Program-made: the position numbers and the translations under genes
Source of the DNA: Aquirufa antheringensis
Lineage (GTDB): Bacteria; Bacteroidota; Bacteroidia; Cytophagales; Spirosomataceae
DNA length: 64,000 nucleotides
Direction of reading: 5' to 3'
NCBI RefSeq assembly: GCF_004307425.1
Contig: NZ_SEWZ01000003.1
Span: 186,001 to 250,000, forward strand
Notes under the pieces: model-generated
Database searches by the model: none
What the model was told of the DNA's origin: nothing
The model's input: the letters and a program-made list of their open reading frames with translations, nothing else
Shown here: positions 43,499 to 52,311 of the stretch, piece by piece
How positions within the stretch are numbered: position 1 is the first letter of the stretch
Layout of the letters: each line of letters begins with the position of its first letter

Positions 43499-44407
43499 AT
43501 GAAGCCGATCTATTTATTCTTACTTCTTGTGGCCTTATCTTCTTGCGAAGAAGTGGTTACTTTACCTAGTCCAGCCTCGGATCACTACATCGTGGTAGAG
43601 GCGAACTTGACGAATCAGAACAAAGCTCAACAAATTATTTTGTCTCGTTCTCAGGATTATTTTGACCAAACGGCTGCGCCTAAACTTTCAGGAGCTCAGG
43701 TTTCTGTATCAGATAGTCTAGGTAATCAGTTTATGTTTACCGAAAAAGTAGCGGCTAGTGGTCTGTATAGCTGGGAGCCCACGCCGCAACAGCCTAGCAT
43801 CGGGAAAGTAGGAACCACCTTTACCTTACAGGTGAAGTGGCAGAATGAAATAATTACCGCGAAAGCTAAAATGAATCGGGTTCCAGCTATTGATTCTGTT
43901 TTATATCAATACGATGAGGCATCTAATCGACAGGCAGCGGATGGACAACCTAAAAATGGGTATGATGCGCAGTTTTATGCACGAGATATACTAGGTGCGG
44001 GAGATTGTTATCGGGTGAAGACTTACCGAAACGGCGTACTATTTAATGACCCCATCAATTTAACGCTAGCGTATGACGCCGGTTTTCAAAAAGGAGCTAT
44101 GACGGATGGACTTATGTTTATCTTACCCTTACGCCGTTCTATTTCTCCTTCCCTGTACCAGGAAAATGATAAAATTCGGGTGGAAATTTGGTCAATTTCA
44201 GAGGATGAATTTAATTTTTACTCACAAGCTCGATTAGAGCTCAATAATGCGGGTCTGTTTTCTCGTCCTGCAGCTAATATCCCTACCAATATCAAGAACA
44301 CGAATCCTGCCTCGAAATTACAAGGAACAGGCTGGTTCGGAGTTTCCGCTGTGAGCGCATTCGAAACGGTAGTAGATCCTAAGAAAGCAAAAACAGGGTT
44401 GAAGTAA
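43499..44407 (+). CDS. DUF4249-family lipoprotein, partner of the TonB receptor
   Basis: The 302-residue lipoprotein has lipobox C16 (VALSSC) and the DUF4249 pattern: EEVVTLPSPASDHYIVVEANLTNQ (split around the anchor), SVSDSLGNQF, SWEPTPQ and a C-terminal GWFGVSAVSAFETVV. The start at 43499 is chosen for the signal peptide; the frame is open further upstream only as a shadow of the receptor gene. DUF4249 genes usually follow TonB receptors, and the protein may bind the substrate at the cell surface. Function otherwise unknown. Confidence 0.85.
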   Translation: MKPIYLFLLLVALSSCEEVVTLPSPASDHYIVVEANLTNQNKAQQIILSRSQDYFDQTAAPKLSGAQVSVSDSLGNQFMFTEKVAASGLYSWEPTPQQPSIGKVGTTFTLQVKWQNEIITAKAKMNRVPAIDSVLYQYDEASNRQAADGQPKNGYDAQFYARDILGAGDCYRVKTYRNGVLFNDPINLTLAYDAGFQKGAMTDGLMFILPLRRSISPSLYQENDKIRVEIWSISEDEFNFYSQARLELNNAGLFSRPAANIPTNIKNTNPASKLQGTGWFGVSAVSAFETVVDPKKAKTGLK

Positions 44408-45094
44408 TTACTCGAAATTGAAGATTAAGCTAATCGTGTGCGAATTCAATTGACTCAATTTTGAATAGCTATTGGTTGTTCCTGGCGGTACAAATAGGTT
44501 ATTCAATCCGTGAGAGATACGAATCTCTGGGGAAAATTTGAAGAAACGGTAGAAGCGTTCGAACCCAATTCCATATTCTAACGAGAGTTCGGAAGTATTA
44601 GCCGTAACGGCTGTATTCTTTTTCTTGACGTTCGCCTCTAAGCCTAATTTTAGACCTGAGATTAAGTACATACGGTGATTTTGGCGACGAACTGAACGGA
44701 ACTTTAATAACATGGGAATTTCTAACCAAGTAGATTCTCTCGAAATCAACTCTTCGTTTGCGAATTGAATTTGACGATCGTACAAGGCGATGTTTAGGCC
44801 TGATTTCACTTCTACGTGCTTACTAAGTGCATAATTAACGATTCCTCCGATCTGAAATCCGAAGCTACGAGGTGAGCTAAGCGATAGCGGTTCCCCCGTT
44901 ACGTCATTGACAAGAACACTTGGGAAGCCATTCGCATAATAATTACTGGAGGTTAAGCCGAACATGAAACCAAAATGCAGCGGTTTTTCGTCGTAAAACT
45001 CATCGTGCAACTGAATGTATTTCTTTCCTTGTCCTAAGGCAGTGAAGCCTAGCAAGAATGCGATAGCAAAACCAATTAAGTGACCTTTTTTCAC
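44408..45094 (-). CDS. PorT/SprT-like outer-membrane protein of type IX secretion
   Basis: Predicted 8-stranded outer-membrane barrel of 228 residues with a signal peptide ending TALGQ. The opening YDEKPLHFGFMFGLTSSNYY and the RSFGFQIGGIVNYALSKH segment match the PorT family, needed for type IX secretion in Porphyromonas. It overlaps ubiE by four bases on the same strand, and ubiE-porT adjacency is widespread in Bacteroidota. A generic porin-family protein is the alternative. Together with gldKLMN, PorP/SprF and GldD, this gives at least seven secretion or gliding genes in the window. Confidence 0.82.
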   Translation of the reverse strand: MKKGHLIGFAIAFLLGFTALGQGKKYIQLHDEFYDEKPLHFGFMFGLTSSNYYANGFPSVLVNDVTGEPLSLSSPRSFGFQIGGIVNYALSKHVEVKSGLNIALYDRQIQFANEELISRESTWLEIPMLLKFRSVRRQNHRMYLISGLKLGLEANVKKKNTAVTANTSELSLEYGIGFERFYRFFKFSPEIRISHGLNNLFVPPGTTNSYSKLSQLNSHTISLIFNFE

Positions 45095-45825
45095 GCGTTT
45101 TTCGCTTTTTTATGTCCTAAATAAATAGAGCAAATACCTCCCGTCATAGGGATCCATTGCGTATTAATAAAACCACATTCCCCATAAATTTTCAAGAAAT
45201 CTTCTCCATCTGGAAAAGCTTGAACAGATTCAGGAAGGTAGGTGTAAGCTGCGGGGTCTTTGGAAATTAATTTTCCTAGAACGGGCAGGCAAAATTTCGA
45301 ATAGAAGCTATAAAGCTGCTTCATGGGAAAGCTTTTCGGATTCGAAAACTCTAAAATCAAGCAATGTCCGCCCGGTTTTAACACGCGGTACATTTCTTTC
45401 AAGCCTTTGTCTAACGTTTCATAGTTTCTCACACCAAAACTAACGGTGATTGCATCGAAACTATTATCCGAAAAAGGAATTTTTTCTGAATCCCCTTTTT
45501 GTAAAGTTATGATATTGTCTAAGCCTAATTTCATTATTTTCTCTACACCGAAGGCTAACATTCCTTCTGATATGTCGATTCCTACAATCTTCTCTGGCTT
45601 GATTTTTAAGGCTTCAATGGCAAAATCTCCCGTTCCGGTTGCAATGTCTAAAACGGACTTGATACCCTTATTTTGTAATAATTTGATGGCTTTTTTACGC
45701 CAAATAATATCAATCCCCCCACTTAATAAATGATTGAGGAAATCATATTTGTGGGAGATGGAGTTGAACATGTCTGCGACTTGTTCTTTTTTTCCTTTAG
45801 ACTGATTTTTGTAAGGGACTACCAT
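45091..45825 (-). CDS. ubiE: Demethylmenaquinone methyltransferase
   Basis: SAM-dependent C-methyltransferase for the last step of menaquinone (and in some bacteria ubiquinone) synthesis; in this phylum menaquinone is expected, so menG is an equivalent name. The 244-residue protein has the family opening VADMFNSISHKYDFLNHLLS. The SAM motif VLDIATGTGDFAIEAL follows, then GIDISEGML, ITVSFGVRNYETLDKGL and the C-terminal WIPMTGGICSIYLGHK. It is coupled to the PorT-like gene. Confidence 0.95.
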   Translation of the reverse strand: MVVPYKNQSKGKKEQVADMFNSISHKYDFLNHLLSGGIDIIWRKKAIKLLQNKGIKSVLDIATGTGDFAIEALKIKPEKIVGIDISEGMLAFGVEKIMKLGLDNIITLQKGDSEKIPFSDNSFDAITVSFGVRNYETLDKGLKEMYRVLKPGGHCLILEFSNPKSFPMKQLYSFYSKFCLPVLGKLISKDPAAYTYLPESVQAFPDGEDFLKIYGECGFINTQWIPMTGGICSIYLGHKKAKNA

Positions 45826-45899
45826 AATTTGAGCGAATTGGTTACGAACTAAACCAGTTCAGTAAGCCAATGTTTCATAAAATTACCAAAAAAAATCGT

Positions 45900-46826
45900 T
45901 TAAATCGCGCTCATGTGGAAAACACTCACCATGATCCACATAATCGCAAAGCTGATGACTAAGGAAATGTTTACAAGCGAGGCAGCAAGGGGCGTATTTA
46001 AGTTTAATTCATCTGAATACGTGATGACAGTCATTCCCACGGGTAAAATGAGGCAGAGCATTAATAGGTTGCGAAAACCGAGGTCAAAGGGCAGCCAATA
46101 AAAACAGATACCCCCCACTAAAAATCCCATTGCATAACGTAAACTTAACACTTGAAATACGCGGTAATATGATTTTTTAGATAGGCGCACACTGAAATAA
46201 ATACCCATTAGAAGCAACACAATAGGCTTATTTCCGGAGGCTATCGTAGAAATGATATCTAGCGCAAAAACGGGAAATTTTATCTGAAGCACGTTTACCA
46301 CCACACCTAATACCATCGCCTGCAAGGGAGGCAGGGAAATAATCCGTTTGAAAATATGAGCAGCAATGTTGTCTTTCTTTGGCCCTCGACTAAAATAATT
46401 GCCCATCCCGTAATTCACGAAGAAGTTCACCACTGAATTGCCTAGGTCAAACATAATAGCATAGGTCAACCCTTGAATTCCAAAAATCCCCTCAATTAAG
46501 GGATAAGCAAAGATGCCCAGGTTAAATCCGGCACTCCCCAGGGTCATCACACCCCGGTTTTCAGGCTCGGTGTTTTTAAACAGATGAAAGGCAGAGAAGG
46601 ATAAAAACATCCCGAAAAACATCGCAATCAAGGGTAGGTAGATGAGGTCCCAGGTTATGTTTACCCGAATCATGGTCGAAAATACCAAGGCAGGGAAAGT
46701 CGTATGCATAAGGAATTTCGACAAGGATTTTCCGTCGTGTTCCTGAATAAATCCCGCACTTTTCAGGGCATAGCCGATCGCAATAACACATAAGGCAGAA
46801 CCAAAAACGATATTAGGATCAGTCAT
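45900..46826 (-). CDS. AEC-family (auxin efflux carrier type) transporter
   Basis: Inner-membrane permease of 308 residues with about ten hydrophobic helices. The N-terminal helices carry AIGYALKSAGFI and FPALVFSTMIRVN, and the second half starts around PLQAMVLGVVVNVL, consistent with the two-repeat bile/AEC fold. Substrates in this family are usually organic acids such as malate; this protein's substrate is unknown. Its ATG immediately follows the stop codon of the histidine kinase gene, so the two are one operon and the kinase may sense a related signal. Confidence 0.85.
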   Translation of the reverse strand: MTDPNIVFGSALCVIAIGYALKSAGFIQEHDGKSLSKFLMHTTFPALVFSTMIRVNITWDLIYLPLIAMFFGMFLSFSAFHLFKNTEPENRGVMTLGSAGFNLGIFAYPLIEGIFGIQGLTYAIMFDLGNSVVNFFVNYGMGNYFSRGPKKDNIAAHIFKRIISLPPLQAMVLGVVVNVLQIKFPVFALDIISTIASGNKPIVLLLMGIYFSVRLSKKSYYRVFQVLSLRYAMGFLVGGICFYWLPFDLGFRNLLMLCLILPVGMTVITYSDELNLNTPLAASLVNISLVISFAIMWIMVSVFHMSAI

Positions 46827-48032
46827 CTAGGCAGGTTTAGGAAGGGTAATGCGGAAGGTAGAACCTTTGTTAATTTCGGTAGCCTTCAAGATCAGTTTAC
46901 CTTGGTGGTAATTTTCGATGATCCGTTTTGCCAAAGTTAAGCCTAATCCCCAACCGCGCTTTTTAGTAGAAAAGCCTGGGGAGAAGATTTTGGAGGTATT
47001 ACTCGGTAAAATACCTTTTCCCGTATCTGAGATGTCAATATGGATGACATTATTCTTTCCTTCTTTTAACTCTATCCGTAATTGTCCGTGACCTCCCATC
47101 GCATCCACTCCATTCTTACAGATATTCTCAATGACCCATTCAAATAGGTATTTATTGAGATTAGCGGTTTGATTCGCTGCTAAGGAGGAATGTATTTCGA
47201 TGGTTACTTTGGACGAAATACGAATTTTTAGGTAGCTGATAAAGCTTTGAATGACCGCTTCAATGTCTTCTAGCTTTAGCACTGGAGTGGATCCAATATT
47301 CGAAAAACGTGTCGTAATCGTTTCTAAGCGTTGAATATCTTTCGATAATTCGACTACGATATCGGGATTGATATGAGGCTCATTGCGCAATAATTCGACC
47401 CAGGCTGTCAACGAAGAAAGCGGGGTGCCTAACTGATGAGCCGTTTCTTTCGCTAAACCCACCCAAACCCGGTTCTGCTCCGCCCTCCGCGAATACGAAA
47501 GAAATATGTAGCCGAGGAAACCAATAATCAAAACCACTAATAATTGCGATAAAGGATAATAACGCAATAATTTCAACAATTTAGAATTCCCATAATAGAT
47601 GTACTCTTTCTGGAAACCCATATCCATTTCGATGGGTTTGTTGTTCTCTGCCACAATTTCTAACAGTTTTTGCTGTAAGATTTCTTGTTTTTGTTCGGTA
47701 GGTAAACTTTCTTGAATGGGAATATTAATCGAATTCAAATGGCCAGAACCATCTTTCCAAATCACGGGAATCGTATTATTCTCATTGATTTTCTTAATTC
47801 GCTCGAAAAAGAAATTGATATCTGCGTTATTATCACTCGTCAGCGCATAGCGAATCGTTTCCGCATATAATTCAATTTGCTGTTTTTCCCGCTCCTCTAG
47901 CTTCGTCACTAATCCATCGGTAAAGTAGAGGGAGAATCCTGCCATCACCACGCTGACCGCGAAAAAGGCGACTTTCAACCAAGTATCTCGGTTGTAAAAG
48001 GCTAAGGGCAAGGAAAAATCTTTAAACATCAT
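46827..48032 (-). CDS. Sensor histidine kinase (orphan)
   Basis: Membrane kinase of 401 residues. A helix at about 20-40 and another at about 160-180 enclose a periplasmic sensor region of about 120 residues. The H-box is ETAHQLGTPLSSL near residue 199; the ATPase domain has WVIENICKNGVDA (N-box), ISDTGKGI (G1) and KRGWGLGLTLAKRII (G2). No response regulator gene lies next to it. It is upstream of, and abuts, the AEC transporter gene and is divergent from the PadR operon. The H-box with QLGTPLSS is of a type common in Bacteroidota. Confidence 0.92.
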   Translation of the reverse strand: MMFKDFSLPLAFYNRDTWLKVAFFAVSVVMAGFSLYFTDGLVTKLEEREKQQIELYAETIRYALTSDNNADINFFFERIKKINENNTIPVIWKDGSGHLNSINIPIQESLPTEQKQEILQQKLLEIVAENNKPIEMDMGFQKEYIYYGNSKLLKLLRYYPLSQLLVVLIIGFLGYIFLSYSRRAEQNRVWVGLAKETAHQLGTPLSSLTAWVELLRNEPHINPDIVVELSKDIQRLETITTRFSNIGSTPVLKLEDIEAVIQSFISYLKIRISSKVTIEIHSSLAANQTANLNKYLFEWVIENICKNGVDAMGGHGQLRIELKEGKNNVIHIDISDTGKGILPSNTSKIFSPGFSTKKRGWGLGLTLAKRIIENYHQGKLILKATEINKGSTFRITLPKPA

Positions 48033-48107
48033 TCGTTTCTTACCCTCAAAAGGGTACGTTTATCACAAATTACCTACCGTTTATCCAAATTCACAAATAA
48101 ATTTTCT

Positions 48108-48134
48108 AAGGTACTTTGTATTGCATAGTACCTT
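48108..48134. promoter_or_regulatory. Candidate PadR operator: AAGGTACT-N11-AGTACCTT
   Basis: Perfect 8-base inverted repeats at 48108-48115 and 48127-48134 overlap the -33 TTTG and reach to four bases before the -7 box of the PadR operon. The layout suits autorepression by the PadR protein encoded directly downstream. Confidence 0.65.
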
Positions 48135-48145
48135 GTCTATATTTG
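48115..48145 (+). promoter_or_regulatory. Promoter of the padR-pspC-DUF2807 operon
   Basis: TTTG (48115-48118) and TATATTTG (48138-48145) match the Bacteroidota -33 and -7 boxes with 19 bases between. Predicted start is near 48151, giving a leader of about 20 bases. Confidence 0.7.
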
Positions 48146-48170
48146 CATCATCAAATTAAACAAACAACCG

Positions 48171-48509
48171 ATGGATATTGAAAATGCCAAGGTGCAAATG
48201 AGAAAAGGAATACTGGAATTCTGTATTCTAAAAATTATCTCAAAGGGCGAGGTTTATGCTTCGACCATGTTATCTGAATTAACTTCCGCTAAAATTATGG
48301 TAGTGGAGGGAACTTTGTACCCTTTATTAACCCGCCTGAAAAATGCGGGTTTTTTAGACTATCGCTGGGTAGAATCAGTGTCAGGGCCGCCTAGAAAATA
48401 TTATTTATTAACAGAAAAAGGACAAGAGTTCTTAACAGAAATGTCCTTGACTTGGGATGAATTACAAGCATCCGTTAATCAAATCTCTAACGCTTCTCCG
48501 CAGGCTTAA
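48171..48509 (+). CDS. PadR-family transcriptional regulator
   Basis: A 112-residue winged-helix regulator of the short PadR subfamily. It shows QMRKGILEFCILKIIS at the start, the recognition region YASTMLSEL, VVEGTLYPLLTRLKNAG and the wing PPRKYYLLTEKG. The next gene begins 12 bases downstream. PadR proteins with PspC-domain partners are usually autoregulated and respond to envelope or drug stress; the signal here is unknown. The inverted repeat upstream is a natural target. Confidence 0.92.
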   Translation: MDIENAKVQMRKGILEFCILKIISKGEVYASTMLSELTSAKIMVVEGTLYPLLTRLKNAGFLDYRWVESVSGPPRKYYLLTEKGQEFLTEMSLTWDELQASVNQISNASPQA

Positions 48510-48521
48510 CCCATACCCCAT

Positions 48522-50918
48522 ATGAAAAAGACTTTATCAATTAATATCGCAGGATTTGTCTTCCACATCGAAGAGGATGCCTATGCTACTTTAGATACCT
48601 ATTTAAAATCCATTCACGCTTATTTCGCGTCTTTCGAAGGTTCGAAAGAGATTATTGCGGATATCGAATCGAGTATTGCAGAGAAATTTTGGAACATCAG
48701 AGAAACGGAAAAAACGGAAGCTATTTCGCAGGAGCACGTGGATGCTTTAATCGCTTCTTTAGGAACCATTGCTGATTTCAAGCAAGTGGAAGAGGAGGAA
48801 GATAAGAAGGAGGGATATACCGCTCCTAAAACAGAAGGTGCTCCTAAAATTTTCCGTCGTGACATCACTCGTAAGAAATTAGGTGGGGTAGCGGCTGGTA
48901 TCGCTCGTTATTTTGAAGTAGATGTGACTTGGGTTCGATTGATCTTATTAGCCTTATTGAGCGCGAGTTTCCCTTTATTCCATGTAGGAAATATTGTTTT
49001 CTGGGCCTACATTATTATTTGGGCGGCCATTCCGGGTGAAATGAATCCAGATGATGATAAATCATATCGCAAATTTTACCGCGATCCAGAGAAAAAAGTG
49101 ATCGGAGGAGTGATGGCTGGTATTGCCGCTTACACGGGTTGGGACGTAGGATTATTGCGTGTATTAGCGGTTTTGTCTGTGGGGCTATTTGGCTCAGGTG
49201 TCATTGCTTATATCGTAATCTTAGCGATTACGCCAGAGGCTAAGACGATGAAGGATAAGATGGAAATGACAGGTGAGCCTATCACCTTGGAAAATATTGA
49301 GAACAATATTAAGAATAGCATTCAGCCAGATGAGACGGAGGAAAAGACCATTACTAAAGTATTATTGTTCCCTTTCCGCATTTTTGCCACGGTTTTCTCT
49401 GCTTTAAAAGGGCCTCTAAACGTCATTCGCTGGTTCGTTCAGATAGTATTAGGGGTCATCTTATTGATCTTGGGTATTGCGTTTATTATCGTCATAGGAG
49501 CTTTGTGTACGCTTGGATTTACCGGAATTGATCAAGGGCAGCTTGTTCATATGGGTCCTTTACCACTTTATTTAATCGCGAAAGACTTCCCATTCTGGAC
49601 GGTGCCGGCTTTGGTTTTGGCCTTCTTACCGATGTTTGTTTCGATTGTCATCGCAGGTATTTCCTTGTTAGCGAATCGTAAATTCTATAATAAGACCTAT
49701 AAGATTGTTTCCACAACCATGGTCATCGTGGGATGGATCGGATTATTTGCTGCGGTTCCCTTTGTAGGACGTAATTTCCAACGTTCAGCCTCTTACAATC
49801 AGATGAAAGAAATTGCGGTTTCCGATTCGACGACTTATGTGTTAGATATCGACAAAAAAGACAACGAGACAATCTGGCAAATGATGCTGGGGGAAAAAGT
49901 CGAAGAATTTACCTTTGATTTTGAGGAGGATGAGGATAACCACGATTACAACGAGGAGCGTTTTAATCGTACGAATATTGAAGTTGAAGGCTATGATGGG
50001 AAGACCATTCAGGTAATTACCTATGCAAAATCGCAGGGTTTGACGCGGAAAGAGGCGGAGACGAATGCCAAAATGATTCAGTACAATTACCTTCAAAAGG
50101 GCAAAGATCTTCGTTTTGATACCCATTTTGGTCTACGAAATTCCAAATTTCGTGCGCAACGTCTAAAGGTGAAGATTATGATTCCCTATGGCAAATCGTT
50201 TAGCATGACACGTGATTTCGCTTACTACATGGACAATGTATTAGAATCAGGCTACTTTCACGAAGAGGGTCAGGATTTGTTCATTGGGTCGCTTTGGACC
50301 TTCTCTGCAGACAAGGGTTTGATCTGTTTAAATAGAACCCCTCACAACGACGAAGAATCGAATAATGAGGATTTTTCAGACGAAAAGATTGGATTTACGA
50401 TCACAAAAGACTTAGTTAATTTCAGCTCTATTTCGGGTTTAAACACCGAATCTTCTCAGATCAAAATCACCAGAGGAGATCTTCCTAAAATTACTTACCG
50501 AGGTAATCAAGCTTTAGAGAGCTCCGCTCACGTAGAGAACAATGTGTTAGTATTGGATAAAATTCAGCCAGGGATTCAGGTGGAAATTGTCGTACCTGAA
50601 TTGACTAAAGTGGAATTAGGTGGCAATGCGAGCACTGAAATGGAAGGTTTTACTTCGGCTAAAATGGATGTGATTTTACGAGGCTTTCACTCCCTTTCCT
50701 TGAAAGGTGGTGGAGATCAATTGAACGCGAGTGTATTTGATTCTGCGGAATTAAATGCGGGAGATTTTTCGGTAGAGAAAGCCTTTGTTGCCATTGATAA
50801 GTATGCTTCAATAGAGGTAAATGTCTCTAAAATGGTACAAGGTAAGAAATATGAGAGTTCGAAATTCTCAAACAAAATGAGCAGTGGAGTGAGTTATAAA
50901 TGGAATGTGATAAAATAA
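48522..50918 (+). CDS. PspC-domain membrane protein with C-terminal DUF2807-like domain
   Basis: Large predicted envelope-stress protein of 798 residues. Two PspC-like modules follow a short N-terminal domain: residues about 110-170 (RKKLGGVAAGIARYFEVDV) and about 185-240 (KKVIGGVMAGIAAYTGWDV). A set of hydrophobic helices lies at about 290-430. The C-terminal part (from about 640) is a beta-rich region with short hydrophobic/asparagine repeats (VELGGNASTEMEGF, LSLKGGGDQLNASVFDSAELNAG), resembling the DUF2807 adhesin-like domain of the next gene. Its role is not established; protection of the membrane under stress is the family expectation. Confidence 0.85.
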   Translation: MKKTLSINIAGFVFHIEEDAYATLDTYLKSIHAYFASFEGSKEIIADIESSIAEKFWNIRETEKTEAISQEHVDALIASLGTIADFKQVEEEEDKKEGYTAPKTEGAPKIFRRDITRKKLGGVAAGIARYFEVDVTWVRLILLALLSASFPLFHVGNIVFWAYIIIWAAIPGEMNPDDDKSYRKFYRDPEKKVIGGVMAGIAAYTGWDVGLLRVLAVLSVGLFGSGVIAYIVILAITPEAKTMKDKMEMTGEPITLENIENNIKNSIQPDETEEKTITKVLLFPFRIFATVFSALKGPLNVIRWFVQIVLGVILLILGIAFIIVIGALCTLGFTGIDQGQLVHMGPLPLYLIAKDFPFWTVPALVLAFLPMFVSIVIAGISLLANRKFYNKTYKIVSTTMVIVGWIGLFAAVPFVGRNFQRSASYNQMKEIAVSDSTTYVLDIDKKDNETIWQMMLGEKVEEFTFDFEEDEDNHDYNEERFNRTNIEVEGYDGKTIQVITYAKSQGLTRKEAETNAKMIQYNYLQKGKDLRFDTHFGLRNSKFRAQRLKVKIMIPYGKSFSMTRDFAYYMDNVLESGYFHEEGQDLFIGSLWTFSADKGLICLNRTPHNDEESNNEDFSDEKIGFTITKDLVNFSSISGLNTESSQIKITRGDLPKITYRGNQALESSAHVENNVLVLDKIQPGIQVEIVVPELTKVELGGNASTEMEGFTSAKMDVILRGFHSLSLKGGGDQLNASVFDSAELNAGDFSVEKAFVAIDKYASIEVNVSKMVQGKKYESSKFSNKMSSGVSYKWNVIK

Positions 50919-50968
50919 CATGCAACCTTTTTTAAAACGTCAGCATCTAGCAACAAATTAAAAAATCT

Positions 50969-51673
50969 ATGAAAAAAATCTTGTCTTTATTCGCCGCCTT
51001 TTTAGTCGTTTTTAGTTCCTTCGCAGATCCTGCGGTAGTTACCAAAAAATTCAAAGTAGCTAATTTCAAATCCATCGAGTTAGGGAGTGCCTTCGAAGTA
51101 CATGTTCACAAAGGGAATACGTATGCTGTTTCCATTACAGGACGAGAAAAAGATATCGAAGACGTAGAGGTAAATACCTCTGCTGGAAAATTAGAAATAG
51201 GGTATGAGGAGGGTTGGAATTGGAGTTGGAATAATAGCCGTGCTAGAGTTATCGTAAACATCACCCTGCCACGCCTAGAAAGCGGTGAATTCACCGGTGC
51301 TTGCAAGGTTGACTTGCAAGGCTTTACTAACGAAGAGGAAATGCGCTTGTTGTTTTCTGGAGCTGCTAAAGGATTCGCTGAAGGTCTAAGAACAGATAAA
51401 TTACGGATTGAATTAAGTGGTGCATCTGATTGTAGAATCACTGGGCAATCCGATTATTTAAAGGTAGATGCTTCGGGTGCAAGCCACTTGAAGGCTTTGG
51501 AATTCTTATCACGTCATGCAGATATAGAAGCCTCTGGAGCCAGTAGCGCTTCCGTACAAGTACAGAAGTCTTTGAAAGTAGACGCCTCTGGTGCTTCTCA
51601 CGTAAAATACAAGGGCCGTCCGATTATTTCGAAAGATTTGTCTGGTGCAGCTTCGCTACACGAAGTTAATTAA
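50969..51673 (+). CDS. DUF2807 (head-GIN-type) secreted protein
   Basis: The 234-residue protein has a signal peptide (LSLFAAFLVVFSSFA) and then a DUF2807 beta-helix-like domain: VHVHKGNTYAVSITG, VNITLPRLESGEFTGACKV and successive ELSGASD, VDASGASH, IEASGASS, VDASGASH turns. These GAS-type repeats give the domain its regular short period. It is the third gene of the PadR operon and is related in sequence style to the C-terminus of the PspC protein. A periplasmic or surface sensor/adhesin role is only inference. Its 3' end overlaps the convergent DUF1684 gene by eight bases. Confidence 0.85.
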   Translation: MKKILSLFAAFLVVFSSFADPAVVTKKFKVANFKSIELGSAFEVHVHKGNTYAVSITGREKDIEDVEVNTSAGKLEIGYEEGWNWSWNNSRARVIVNITLPRLESGEFTGACKVDLQGFTNEEEMRLLFSGAAKGFAEGLRTDKLRIELSGASDCRITGQSDYLKVDASGASHLKALEFLSRHADIEASGASSASVQVQKSLKVDASGASHVKYKGRPIISKDLSGAASLHEVN

Positions 51674-52265
51674 AACGTTTTTCACCTGCCTCGATGCGAA
51701 TCGGGAGGGTGTTTTCAGCGGGAGGAATGGGACAAGCGAAGTCTTCGTTGTATGCACAATAAGGATTGTATGCTAGATTAAAGTCCACCCGCAATCGATT
51801 GTTTTTTACATTTGTTAGGGGTAAATCTAAAAAACGCCCGCCTCCATAGGTTTCTGTGGGGGCGGTTTTGTCTTTAAAGGGTAGGAAGAATTCCCCATTA
51901 TCATGTTGATACAAGGTTAAAGAAATACTGAATCCTCCGATTTCCCCTTTTATCTTTCCGAATAAAATTAATTTCTCCGTCGTCCCATCCGTCATTTTTA
52001 ATTCTACAGTTTTCGCTTTCTCCGCTTTTTCTAAGACGAAATCGACGATATAATCTTTGTTGAAAGAGTAGTACTTCAGACCCTTGAAGGTCGCTTTATT
52101 TTTAATGGGGGATTCCTCGTCGTCCTGTAAGGCAGAGTCTTTATCGCGGCGAATTTTCAGCACATCTGCTCCCGTTTCTTCGACTGGTTTCGCCGTAGGA
52201 ATGCTAAAATAGGCGAGAATTGCGATGATGGGAATCAGAAAGAGGAACCATTTGTTGAATTTCAT
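51666..52265 (-). CDS. DUF1684-family protein
   Basis: The 199-residue protein has an N-terminal hydrophobic anchor (WFLFLIPIIAILAYFSI) and the conserved DUF1684 signature: a GGGRFLDLPLT segment and the C-terminal NPYCAYNEDFACPIPPAENT followed by LPIRIEAGEKRF. The family is widespread, but its function is unknown to me. The gene is single, and the divergent ribE promoter starts just upstream. Confidence 0.88.
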   Translation of the reverse strand: MKFNKWFLFLIPIIAILAYFSIPTAKPVEETGADVLKIRRDKDSALQDDEESPIKNKATFKGLKYYSFNKDYIVDFVLEKAEKAKTVELKMTDGTTEKLILFGKIKGEIGGFSISLTLYQHDNGEFFLPFKDKTAPTETYGGGRFLDLPLTNVKNNRLRVDFNLAYNPYCAYNEDFACPIPPAENTLPIRIEAGEKRFN

Positions 52266-52284
52266 GGGAATGGGTGTAATTTTG
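52251..52284 (+). promoter_or_regulatory. ribE promoter
   Basis: TTTGTTG (52251-52257) supplies a -33 box and TAATTTTG (52277-52284) an exact -7 box; spacing is 19 bases if the TTG at 52255 is used. The -33 box lies in the first codons of the divergent DUF1684 gene. Confidence 0.55.
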
Positions 52285-52311
52285 GGTACGTAAAATTAGC
52301 AAATAAATCAG

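Noticed and set aside
52285-52311. FMN riboswitch before ribE
   Set aside because: The leader after the predicted promoter is about 20-25 bases, far too short for that structure.
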